Origin: Nocardia sp. NRRL S-836
GTDB lineage: Bacteria > Actinomycetota > Actinomycetes > Mycobacteriales > Pseudonocardiaceae
Direction: 5' to 3'
DNA length: 64,000 bases
Assembly: GCF_001279525.1 (NCBI RefSeq)
Contig: NZ_LGDY01000114.1
Location: forward strand, 124,001-188,000
The notes under the pieces were generated by a model. The model had not been told where the DNA came from, searched no databases, and was given only the letters and a program-made list of their open reading frames with translations. A program made the translations under genes and the position numbers. Of this stretch, positions 28,153 through 35,614 are shown in pieces; the first letter of the stretch is position 1; each line of letters opens with the position of its first letter.

Positions 28153-28224
28153 ACCGCTCCACGCCGCGGAACCCAGCCGAAAACGTCGTCCCGTTCCACG
28201 CCGCGGAACCCGCCGAAGGCGCCG
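28153..28224. repeat. 35-bp direct repeat, two copies
   Basis: CC[GT]TTCCACGCCGCGGAACCC-type unit (CCGCTCCACGCCGCGGAACC at 28153, CCGTTCCACGCCGCGGAACC at 28190). Each unit contains the inverted repeat TTCC/GGAA or close to it around CGCCGCG. Confidence 0.6.
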
Positions 28225-28265
28225 GTCGCGGTGATCGACACGAGCCCAAGCGGCGTGCGCCCGGC

Positions 28266-28595
28266 TCAGGCGGATGCCGTGCGGATCTCCAGCATGAGGC
28301 AGCCGCCGTCTGTCCGATATGGACCGTGCGGCATGCCGGGGCGGCGGCTGGTGAAGTGGCCCGCGGTGAACGTCGTGCCGAGGGTCAGGTCGGTGAGGTC
28401 GCCCTCCAGCAGGTACACCTCCTCGTGGTAGTCGTGGCGGATCACGCCGGACGTCGTCAGGCCCGGTTCCCAGCGGGCGAGGCGGGTCAGGGTCGTGGTG
28501 GCCGGGTCGTGGCTGAGGACGCGTTCGGTGACGCCCGGTTCGGCTTGGCGCCAGTCGACGGCGGACACGGGGAAGAACTCGTGCTGCGAGCGCAT
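28266..28595 (-). CDS. Small cupin protein
   Basis: 109 residues. Single cupin barrel: TTLTRLARWEPGLTTSGVIRHDYHEEVYLLEGDLTD carries the His-His-Glu metal motif (RHDYHEEVY) and GHFTSRRPGMPHGPY the second box. ChrR-like or acetylacetone-cleaving type. ATG shares one base with the nitrilase stop, so it is the second gene of that operon and probably in the GntR regulon. Confidence 0.88.
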   Translation of the reverse strand: MRSQHEFFPVSAVDWRQAEPGVTERVLSHDPATTTLTRLARWEPGLTTSGVIRHDYHEEVYLLEGDLTDLTLGTTFTAGHFTSRRPGMPHGPYRTDGGCLMLEIRTASA

Positions 28596-29371
28596 CACAG
28601 CCTCCGGTTCGCCAGCACGGGCAGGGTGCGGCGGGCGGTGTCGACCAGGAAAGTGTCCACATCGGACAGCAGGGTGCCCGGGGTGTCGGAGAGGCGGTCG
28701 AGCACGGTGCCCAGGGGGTCGACGACGGTGCTGCGGCCGATTCCCGTTGGGGCCGAGCCGTGGTCGGTGGCGGGAAGGGCTTGGCCGCAGGCGAGGATCC
28801 ACGAGGTCGAGTCCAGGGCTCGGGCGCGGACCAGGAGGTCCCACTGGTCGGCTTTGCCGGGGCCGGCTCCCCACGAGGCGCCGAGGAGGATGACCGGCGC
28901 GGTGTCGGCGAGGGTGCGGAAGAGTTCGGGAAAGCGGACGTCGTAGCAGGTCGCGAGGCCGAAGGTGGTGCCGTCGACCTCGAACGTCACCGGCTTGTCG
29001 CCGGGGGTCACGGTGTCGGACTCGCGGAAGCCGAACGCGTCGAACAGGTGGATCTTGGCGTAGCCCAGGTGCAGGCCGGGGCCGGTGACGAGGGTCGTGT
29101 TCGTGACGCGGCCGTCGGTGCCGGGGGTGAACATGCCGGCGACCACGACGACGTTGTGCTGGACGGCGATTTCCTGGACGGCGGTTGCCCACGGGCCGTC
29201 GAGGGGTTCGGCGATCGGGGCCAGGGGCACGCCGAAGCGGCATTGGGTGGCTTCCGGGAACTGGACGATGCGGGCGCCGGACGCTGCCGCCTGGGCGACG
29301 TGGGTGCGGACGGTCTCCAGGTTGGTGGCCGGGTCGGCGGTCGAGCTGATTTGGCACAGGGCGATGCGCAT
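28595..29371 (-). CDS. Nitrilase-superfamily carbon-nitrogen hydrolase
   Basis: 258 residues. Catalytic triad in family positions: E40 (VQFPEATQ), K106 (LGYAKIHLFDAFGF) and C142 (ATCYDVRFPEL). Most like omega-amidase/carbamoyl-type members. Hydrolyses an amide or nitrile; substrate unknown. It diverges from a GntR regulator; the 17-bp operator lies 12 bp upstream of its start. Confidence 0.92.
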   Translation of the reverse strand: MRIALCQISSTADPATNLETVRTHVAQAAASGARIVQFPEATQCRFGVPLAPIAEPLDGPWATAVQEIAVQHNVVVVAGMFTPGTDGRVTNTTLVTGPGLHLGYAKIHLFDAFGFRESDTVTPGDKPVTFEVDGTTFGLATCYDVRFPELFRTLADTAPVILLGASWGAGPGKADQWDLLVRARALDSTSWILACGQALPATDHGSAPTGIGRSTVVDPLGTVLDRLSDTPGTLLSDVDTFLVDTARRTLPVLANRRL

Positions 29372-29383
29372 GATCCTCCTCTG

Positions 29384-29400
29384 GTATACATGTTGTATGC
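29384..29400. promoter_or_regulatory. GntR operator, copy 1
   Basis: GTATACATGTTGTATGC. It matches the copy at 31340-31356 at 14 of 17 positions (GTATACA-N4-GTATGC with most of the spacer varying) and has dyad symmetry ATACA/TGTAT. It lies between nitrilase and gntR and covers the gntR start codon, so bound protein could block both. Confidence 0.8.
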
Positions 29401-30032
29401 AGGTCGCGGACAGCTTGTCAGGCCGGGAGAAGGCCTACGAGTTCATCAAGGACACGATCCTCGCCGCCCCGGAGATGCAGGGGCGGTTCATCAGCGAGCA
29501 GGACGTGGCCAACCAGATCGGGGTGTCGCGCACGCCGATCCGTGAGGCGCTCCTTCTTCTCGCGGCCGAAGACCTGGTGCAGCTCGTGCCGAAGAAGGGT
29601 GCGTACGTCGCGCCGTTGTCGTCGCGGCAGATCACGGAGCTGATGGAGCTGAGGGGGGTTATCGAGCGGTATGCGGCTGAACGCACGATGACCGAGGGCA
29701 CGGTTCCGTTGGAGACGATGAAGGCGTACATCGAGGAGCAGCGGGTGCAGCAGCACGACCCGCGCGAGTTCATCGACGTCGACCGGCAGTTCCACGCCGT
29801 TCTCGTGTCGGCGACCGGCAACGAGCTGTTGACGAAGACCTACGAGGGGTTGCGCGCACGGCAGGTGCGCGCGGGTGTGGTGGCGTTGTTCCGTGCGAAC
29901 AACCGGCAGCAGGCCGTGATCGACGAGCACAACGCGATCGTGGCCGCGCTCGAGTCCGGGGACGTCGGCGCGGCCACCGCGGCGATCACCGCTCACTTGG
30001 ACACGACGCTGAAGGTGCTGCTCAACGGCTGA
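29397..30032 (+). CDS. GntR family regulator (FadR/FCD type)
   Basis: 211 residues from ATG 29397. Winged helix (YEFIKDTILAAPEMQGRFISEQDVANQIGVSRTPIREALLLLAAEDLVQLVPKKGAYVAPLS) followed by an all-helical FCD domain with metal/ligand residues in DVDRQFHAVLV and EHNAIVAALESGD. No separate ribosome site is obvious because the operator occupies that stretch. Its 3' end overlaps the converging MFS gene by 40 bp. Confidence 0.93.
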   Translation: MQVADSLSGREKAYEFIKDTILAAPEMQGRFISEQDVANQIGVSRTPIREALLLLAAEDLVQLVPKKGAYVAPLSSRQITELMELRGVIERYAAERTMTEGTVPLETMKAYIEEQRVQQHDPREFIDVDRQFHAVLVSATGNELLTKTYEGLRARQVRAGVVALFRANNRQQAVIDEHNAIVAALESGDVGAATAAITAHLDTTLKVLLNG

Positions 30033-31324
30033 GCGTCCGCGGCTTCCGGGTCGCGGCCCAGGCGCAGGCCGATCAGCGTGACCACGCATGCGATGGACAC
30101 GTACACGCCGACGACGACCCACGTGCGGAACTCCGCCAACAGCCAGGTGAACAGCAACGGCGCCACGGCACCGCCGATCACGCCGGCCAGGGTGTAGGCG
30201 AGCGAGCTGCCGGTGTAGCGCAGGCGTTCGGTGAACTGCTCGGCGATGAACGCGGCCTGCGGGCCGTACATGAACGCGTGGAACGCGAGCCCGACGACCA
30301 CCCCGACGACGATCAGCGGGACGGAACCGGTGTCCACCAACGGGAACAGCACGAACGGCCACACCGCACCGCACACCGCGGCGACCGCGTAGAGGCCGCG
30401 CCGGTTGACCCGGTCGGACAGCCAGCCCGCGAGCGGCATCAGGAACAGCTGGAAACCGGACGCGATCAGCACGGCGATGAGACCGACGTTGCGCGGCATG
30501 CCCAGCTGCGTCGTGATGTACGTGAGCACGAAAACGGTGTGCAGCGCGTACAGCACGTCTGGGCCGACGCGAGAGAGCACGGCGGCGATCAGCGGGCGGG
30601 TCTGCGTGCGGAACACCTCGCTGACGGGCGCGGACGGGCGGTCGCCGCGTTCCTCGATCGCCTTGAAGACCGGCGTCTCCTCCAGCTTCACGCGGATCCA
30701 CAGGCCGAACACGACCAGCACCGCGGACAGCAGGAACGCCACGCGCCAGCCCCACGACATGAACGCCGCGTCGGACAGGGTCACGCCGAGCAGCGCGAGC
30801 ACGCCGTTGGCCATCAGGTTGCCGGCGGGCGGGCCGATCTGCGCGGCCGACGCCCAGAAGCCGCGTTTCGCCGGGTCGCCGTACTCACTGGACAGCAGCA
30901 CCGCGCCGCCCCACTCGCCGCCGAGGCCGACGCCTTGTGCGAACCGCAGCAGCACGAGCAGCACACCGGCCGCGGGACCGATCGCGGCGTGCGTGGGCAA
31001 CAGGCCGATGAGCAACGTCGCGATGCCCGTGATCAGCAGCGTCGTGACCAGCACGCGTTTGCGGCCGATCTTGTCGCCGAGCCGGCCGAACAGGAACCCT
31101 CCGAGCGGCCGCGACAGGTAGCCGACGGCGTAGGTGGAGAACGCGAGCAGCGTCGCCGTCAACGGCTCGGAGCTCGGGAAGAACAACGGGCCGAGCACCA
31201 CGGCGGCGGCCACGTTGTAGATGGCGAAGTCGTACCACTCGAGCGCGGTACCGGAGAGCGAGGCCACGAACGCGCGGACGAGCGCGGACCTCGGTACGTC
31301 TGTCGTTGCTGGAGCAGGCGGCAT
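29993..31324 (-). CDS. MFS transporter, metabolite:H+ symporter (MHS) type
   Basis: 443 residues from ATG 31324; an extension to 31447 overlaps the operator and the next gene. Twelve hydrophobic segments; the MHS signatures GTALEWYDFAIYN, FGRLGDKIGRKRVL and GVGLGGEWGGAVLL are present. Such transporters import organic acids or betaine-like compounds with protons. Faces the DUF2848 gene across a second GntR operator, so it probably imports the substrate of the nitrilase/DUF2848 pathway. Confidence 0.93.
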   Translation of the reverse strand: MPPAPATTDVPRSALVRAFVASLSGTALEWYDFAIYNVAAAVVLGPLFFPSSEPLTATLLAFSTYAVGYLSRPLGGFLFGRLGDKIGRKRVLVTTLLITGIATLLIGLLPTHAAIGPAAGVLLVLLRFAQGVGLGGEWGGAVLLSSEYGDPAKRGFWASAAQIGPPAGNLMANGVLALLGVTLSDAAFMSWGWRVAFLLSAVLVVFGLWIRVKLEETPVFKAIEERGDRPSAPVSEVFRTQTRPLIAAVLSRVGPDVLYALHTVFVLTYITTQLGMPRNVGLIAVLIASGFQLFLMPLAGWLSDRVNRRGLYAVAAVCGAVWPFVLFPLVDTGSVPLIVVGVVVGLAFHAFMYGPQAAFIAEQFTERLRYTGSSLAYTLAGVIGGAVAPLLFTWLLAEFRTWVVVGVYVSIACVVTLIGLRLGRDPEAADAQPLSSTFSVVSK

Positions 31325-31339
31325 GCGGTAATACTGCCT

Positions 31340-31356
31340 GTATACAACTCGTATGC
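31340..31356. promoter_or_regulatory. GntR operator, copy 2
   Basis: GTATACAACTCGTATGC between the MFS start (31324, minus) and the DUF2848 start (31371, plus). Same GTATACA-N4-GTATGC pattern as at 29384, 1.96 kb away. Confidence 0.8.
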
Positions 31357-31370
31357 GCAAGGAGTACCGG

Positions 31371-32051
31371 ATGTCCACCGCTTGCACACTGTCTTTCGAA
31401 CTGTCCGACGGCACCGTCACCGAGGTCGCGGTGACGACCTTGCTCAACGGCGGCTACGCGGGCCGCAGCCAGGACGACGTGGCCGCTCACGTGCGCGAAC
31501 TGGCCGAGCTCGGCGTTCCGGCACCGTCGGTGACGCCGAGCCTCTATCCCGTCGCGCCGTATCTCGCGCAGCAGACGTCCGTGGTGCCCGTGCAGCACGC
31601 ACGGACCTCCGGTGAGGCCGAGTGGGCGTTGGTGGTGACCGACGACGACGTGCTGCTGACCGTCGCGTGCGATCACACGGACCGTGCGCTGGAAGTGCAC
31701 GGCGTCGCATGGAGCAAGAACGCGAGCCTGGACGTGCTGGGCGGCAAGGCGTGGCGGCTGTCGGACGTGGCGGACCGGATCGACTCGATCGAGCTCACGG
31801 CGTGGGCCGACGGCGTGGAGATCCAGCGCGGCACGCTGGCCGAGCTGCTGACGCCGGCCTACTGGGTGGAGCGGCTGCGGGAGCTGGGGTTGCTGCGGCC
31901 TGGGACCGTGCTGCTGTCCGGCACGATCCCGATGCACCACGGGGTGGAGCAGTTCGCGTCGAAGTGGCGCGTCGAGCTGCGCGATCCCGCCACCGGTGAC
32001 GTGCTCGACTGCGCCTACGAGGTGGCACCGCTGCCGGCGCCGATCGGCTGA
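31371..32051 (+). CDS. DUF2848 family protein
   Basis: 226 residues from ATG 31371 with AAGGAG upstream. FELSDGTVTEVAVTTLLNGGYAGRSQDDVAAHVRELAELGVPAPSVTP at the start and LLSGTIPMHHGVEQFASKWRVELRDP near the end fit DUF2848, which resembles the fumarylacetoacetate-hydrolase fold (from memory). Probably an enzyme of the same catabolic route as the adjacent transporter; reaction not established. Confidence 0.85.
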   Translation: MSTACTLSFELSDGTVTEVAVTTLLNGGYAGRSQDDVAAHVRELAELGVPAPSVTPSLYPVAPYLAQQTSVVPVQHARTSGEAEWALVVTDDDVLLTVACDHTDRALEVHGVAWSKNASLDVLGGKAWRLSDVADRIDSIELTAWADGVEIQRGTLAELLTPAYWVERLRELGLLRPGTVLLSGTIPMHHGVEQFASKWRVELRDPATGDVLDCAYEVAPLPAPIG

Positions 32052-32465
32052 GCGGGTGGCCGCGCCACCAGCGCCGGGGCGCTGACCAGGGCAGGCCGCC
32101 GACCAGGGCGGGCCGCCGTCGGCGCCGGTCGGCTGAACGGGCAGGCCGCCACCGACGCCGGTCAGCAGGGCGGGAGGGCGAACTGGGCGGGGCAGTCCGC
32201 CGCCGACGCCGGTCAGGTGAACGTGCAGGCCGCCGCCAGCGCTGGTCAACTGAGTGGGAGCCCGCCACCGCCGCAGCCCGGCAAGGGCACCGGTCGACTG
32301 GGCAAACAGCCCTGCCACCAGCGGCGATCGGCTGGGCCACCCGCCCCTCCCACCTGCCCGCATCGGCCGGGCGGGCACGCCGGTATGTGCCTCCAAAAAC
32401 CCGTCGAAATCCCCGCCGCGCGCTCGACGCAGGGGTGACGGACCAACACAAGGGAGGCACCCGAA
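32052..32465. repeat. Intergenic region with degenerate tandem repeats
   Basis: 414 bp without a gene. From about 32080 to 32275 a 45-50 bp GC-rich unit recurs about four times around the core CAGGCCGCCGCCGACGCCGGTCAG. The translated minus strand is Arg/Pro-rich noise (repeats of DRRRRRPAR). 32390-32465 is the leader of the next gene, with AAGGGAGG upstream of its ATG. Confidence 0.65.
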
Positions 32466-33050
32466 ATGGGCAAGGTCTACACCGGCGCCAGCACCTCGAT
32501 CGACGGCTACGTCTCGGGCCCGGAGTTCTCCGGCTTCGACAAGCTGTTCCGCTGGTACAAGTCGGGCGACGTCGCGTACACGGTGCCCACGGGCGCCATG
32601 ACCGTGCACCTCACGCCCGCCAGCGCCGCGTACTTCAGCGGCATGGTGCAGGCGACCGGCGCGTTGGTGGTGGGGCGCAAGCTCTACGACATGACCAACG
32701 GGTGGGGTGGCCAGCACCCGATGGGCGTGCACACCGTCGTGCTCACCCATCGGCCGTTGGAGGACAACGAGCACTTCACGTTCTGCAGCGATGGCATCGA
32801 GAAGGCGGTCGAGATCGCACGGTCGCACGCCGGCGACAAGGGGGTTGGGCTCAACTCCGGCGAGGTGGCGCGGCAGGCCATCGACGCCGGGCTGGTCGAC
32901 GAGATCTGCCTCGACCTGGTGCCGGTGCTGCTCGGCGGTGGCACGCCGTTCTTCGCGCCCGGCAAGGGATATCAGCTCGAAGGGCCGCTGTCGATCGTCG
33001 AGGGTGTCGAGGTCACGCACCTGCGCTACAAGGTGCGGTACGCCGGGTGA
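32466..33050 (+). CDS. Dihydrofolate reductase-family (RibD C-terminal type) protein
   Basis: 194 residues. GKVYTGASTSIDGYVSGPE is the usual opening strand and loop; GALVVGRKLYDMTNGWGG and GLVDEICLDLVPVLLGGGTPFF are the remaining core motifs. NADPH-dependent reductase fold; substrate unknown. It stands alone between repeats and a converging SDR gene. Confidence 0.9.
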   Translation: MGKVYTGASTSIDGYVSGPEFSGFDKLFRWYKSGDVAYTVPTGAMTVHLTPASAAYFSGMVQATGALVVGRKLYDMTNGWGGQHPMGVHTVVLTHRPLEDNEHFTFCSDGIEKAVEIARSHAGDKGVGLNSGEVARQAIDAGLVDEICLDLVPVLLGGGTPFFAPGKGYQLEGPLSIVEGVEVTHLRYKVRYAG

Positions 33051-33122
33051 GGACGACACGGCGTGCGGCAGCCTTGGTGAGCCCGAGTCGCCGCCGCACG
33101 CCGTCGCGCGCACGAGGTCGTC

Positions 33123-33779
33123 TCACGCGGACAGCGCGGCCTTCACCGCGCGGGTGCGCTCGTCGGCCAGGACCTCGTCGTCGCCGTTCTCGATCGCCCG
33201 CAGCACCTGTGAGACCACGTCCTGCGGGGTGATCTTGGGTGCGTCGATCTCGCTGACCATGTCGGTGTCGATGAAGCCGGCGTGCACGGCGATGACGCGG
33301 GTCCCCTGTTCCCGCAACGCCTCGCGCGCGGACTTGGTGAACGACCAGCCGGCCGCCTTCGAGGCCGCGTAGCCGCGCCACTGCGCCCTGCCGACGAACG
33401 ACAGGATGCTCAGCACGTTGACGATCACGCCGCCGCCGTTGGTCTTCAGCACGGGCGCGAACGCGTCCGTCGTGCGCACCAGGCCGTAGAAGTTGACCTC
33501 GAACTCCGCCTTGATGCTGTCGACGTCGTCGCCCGCGACCAGCACACCGGCGTTGTTGATGACGATCGTGGTGTCGCCGAGCTCCTTGGCGGCGGCCGCG
33601 ACCGACGCGTCGTCGGTGACGTCCAGCTGGACCGGCACGACGCCCTCGTCCACGATCGACTCGGCCCTGCGCGCGCCGCCGTAGACCTTCGCGCCGCGCT
33701 GGACGAGCTCTGCGGCGAACACCCGGCCGAGGCCGCGGTTGGCGCCGGTCACGAGCACCGTCTGACCCTTGAAGTCCAT
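33123..33779 (-). CDS. Short-chain dehydrogenase/reductase
   Basis: 218 residues from ATG 33779; a GTG directly before it is only two bases from AGGAGG and is less likely. VLVTGANRGLGR, INNAGV, catalytic Ser (SILSFVG) and Y-x3-K (GYAASKAAG) present. Diverges from the HxlR regulator over an inverted repeat, so it is probably that regulator's target. Confidence 0.93.
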   Translation of the reverse strand: MDFKGQTVLVTGANRGLGRVFAAELVQRGAKVYGGARRAESIVDEGVVPVQLDVTDDASVAAAAKELGDTTIVINNAGVLVAGDDVDSIKAEFEVNFYGLVRTTDAFAPVLKTNGGGVIVNVLSILSFVGRAQWRGYAASKAAGWSFTKSAREALREQGTRVIAVHAGFIDTDMVSEIDAPKITPQDVVSQVLRAIENGDDEVLADERTRAVKAALSA

Positions 33780-33790
33780 CACTACCTCCT

Positions 33791-33840
33791 GAGTTGGTAT
33801 TTCAAACCAACTCAGGGCAACCAGGTTTGATTTCCCAACC
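33791..33840. promoter_or_regulatory. Probable HxlR operators
   Basis: GAGTTGGT (33791-33798) and ACCAACTC (33806-33813) form a perfect 8-bp inverted repeat across 7 bp. A weaker related element, GGTTTGATTTCCCAACC, follows at about 33824-33840. They fill the promoter region between the SDR and the regulator. Confidence 0.7.
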
Positions 33841-33858
33841 CACTGATACGCTGGTCAC

Positions 33859-34308
33859 ATGGCCCCTCGAACCTGTTCCATCGCGAACGCGCTGGAGGTC
33901 ATCGGCGAACGCTGGTCGCTGCTGGCGTTGCGCGAGGTGTTCTTCGGCAACCACCGCTTCGACCAGATCGCCGCGAACACCGGCGCCTCGCGTGACGTGC
34001 TGGCCGCCCGGCTGAAGAAGCTCGTCGCGGCCGGGGTGCTGGAGAGGTGCCAGTACTCCGAGCACCCGCCGCGGCACGAGTACGTGCTCACCGACTCGGG
34101 GCGTTCGTTGCACAACGTGATGCTGATGCTCAAGGAATGGGGTGACGCGTACGTGACCGAGGGGCCCCTCCCGCTCGTGTGGGAGCACTCGTGCGGCAAC
34201 GTCCTGGAGCCCCGTGTCGTGTGCGCGCACTGCGGCGAGGAGGCGACTCCGGAGTCGTTGACGCGCTCCGCCGCAACGCCGGGTGACCCCATCTCGGTGG
34301 CGTCGTGA
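33859..34308 (+). CDS. HxlR family regulator with C-terminal cysteine motif
   Basis: 149 residues. PRTCSIANALEVIGERWSLLALREVFFGNHRFDQIAANTGASRDVLAARLKKL is the HxlR winged helix. Typical members end near residue 110; this one adds HSCGNVLEPRVVCAHCGEE, a C-x(n)-C-x2-C zinc-ribbon-like tail. The N-terminal Cys and the tail could make it redox- or metal-responsive (inference). Confidence 0.92.
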   Translation: MAPRTCSIANALEVIGERWSLLALREVFFGNHRFDQIAANTGASRDVLAARLKKLVAAGVLERCQYSEHPPRHEYVLTDSGRSLHNVMLMLKEWGDAYVTEGPLPLVWEHSCGNVLEPRVVCAHCGEEATPESLTRSAATPGDPISVAS

Positions 34309-34384
34309 CCGCGGCGGATCCGGCCGGTGCGGGCTGAGCGGAGCGTCCCGCGTGGCCGGTCGCTGTCCGTGTAGTTTTGCGGCC

Positions 34385-34630
34385 ATGAGTGAGGACGACG
34401 AGGACGAGTTCGCCGAGGACGACGAGTTCGAGGACGAGGAAGACGAGGACGACCTCTTCGCCGTCACGCCGGAACCGCGCACGGTGTGTCACCTGTGCGG
34501 GGGTGCGAGCTACATCGCGGCGCCGACGCTGGCGATCATCGGCGGTGCGCCGCGGACCGTGGACAACGGGCGGGAGTGCCCGCACTGCAACGGCGCGCGG
34601 ACGTTCAACGGGCTGGTGCCACCCCTCTAA
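34385..34630 (+). CDS. Very acidic small protein with paired CxxC motifs
   Basis: 81 residues from ATG 34385. Residues 2-25 are almost all Glu/Asp (for example EDDEFEDEEDEDD). Residues 35-75 hold CHLCGG and CPHCNG, 35 apart, as in a DnaJ-type zinc ribbon. No homologous family with a known role comes to mind. Followed after 48 bp by the next gene on the same strand. Confidence 0.75.
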   Translation: MSEDDEDEFAEDDEFEDEEDEDDLFAVTPEPRTVCHLCGGASYIAAPTLAIIGGAPRTVDNGRECPHCNGARTFNGLVPPL

Positions 34631-34678
34631 CGGGCTGGCGCGGCCTCGCCGTGCGGCACGCGCGTACGGTAATCGCTC

Positions 34679-35551
34679 GTGGAGGTCCTCACCCGAGCCG
34701 AATGGCACGAGCTGCGTGACAGGCACGTCGCGCGCATGCGCCGGTACACCGGCCCGCACCTGGAGCGGAAAGCCGGCAAAGAGAAGCACCCGGTGATGGA
34801 CTTCCTCTTCACGTACTACAGCCATCGGCCCGTGCGCCTCGAACGGTGGCATCCGGGGCCGGGCGTCGTACTGGAGGACGCGGCCGAGTACCTGGAGTTC
34901 CCGCACTACCGGGCCACGGCGGACGGCGTGACGCTCGACGTCGAGAGCTTCACCGGGCAGCGCGCCAAGACCCTGGACTTCGTCGAACGGCTGCTCACGG
35001 CCACGCTCGGCAGGCCGCCGCGGCTGGGCTGCTTCGGGCTGCACGAGTGGGCCATGGTCTACCGGCAGCGGCCGGAGGAGGTCCGGCACAACGCGTGGCC
35101 GTTGCGGCTGGGCAGCGGCGGCACGGACCAGGTGGTCGAGACGAGCCGCATCCAGTGCGGGCACTTCGACGCCTTCCGGTTCTTCACCGAGCCCGCACGG
35201 CCGCGCAACACCCTGCGGCCCACGCGGGAAGGGCAGGTCGAGAACGAGCAGCCGGGATGCCTGCACGCGAACATGGACCTGTTCAAGTGGGCCTACAAGC
35301 TGGAGCCCGCCACGCCGTCCGACCTGGTCGCCGACTGCTTCGAACTGGCCGTCGACGTGCGGGAGCTCGACATGCGGGCCTCGCCGTACGACCTGGCCGG
35401 GCTCGGGTACGAGCCGGTGCGGATCGAGACGCCGGAGGGGCGTGCGGAGTACGCGCGCAGGCAGGCGGAGTTCGCCGACCGGGCGCGGCCGCTGCGGGAA
35501 CGACTCGTCTCCGTGTGCCAGTCGGTACTTGCCGTGACTTCACCTCGCTGA
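34679..35551 (+). CDS. Conserved actinobacterial protein, often labelled 3-methyladenine DNA glycosylase
   Basis: 290 residues, GTG start. Recognisable stretches are RHVARMRRYTGPHLERKAGKEKHPVMDFLFTYYSHRP, LGCFGLHEWAMVYR and QPGCLHANMDLFKWAYKLEP. I recall the family being named 3-methyladenine glycosylase in databases, but the helix-hairpin-helix of true AlkA/Tag enzymes is not visible. Multiple His residues (HEWAM, HANMD) suggest a metal site. Function uncertain. Confidence 0.75.
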   Translation: MEVLTRAEWHELRDRHVARMRRYTGPHLERKAGKEKHPVMDFLFTYYSHRPVRLERWHPGPGVVLEDAAEYLEFPHYRATADGVTLDVESFTGQRAKTLDFVERLLTATLGRPPRLGCFGLHEWAMVYRQRPEEVRHNAWPLRLGSGGTDQVVETSRIQCGHFDAFRFFTEPARPRNTLRPTREGQVENEQPGCLHANMDLFKWAYKLEPATPSDLVADCFELAVDVRELDMRASPYDLAGLGYEPVRIETPEGRAEYARRQAEFADRARPLRERLVSVCQSVLAVTSPR

Positions 35552-35614
35552 CCGCACCCACCTGTTAGCGTGACCGGCGGTCGTCGGGGGCCGCTGAGTA
35601 GTTGTGAGGGATCG

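Larger units (their letters stand above)
27482..28265. other. Long intergenic region with degenerate repeats
   Basis: 784 bp without a supported gene. 27485-27560 is made of GGCTCGG-TTGG runs; 27827-28140 is a degenerate tandem repeat; 28052-28072 has GGTCACC three times in a row; 28153-28224 holds a 35-bp unit twice. Several frames stay open across it but encode only repetitive Arg/Pro/Gly-rich sequence. Confidence 0.7.
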
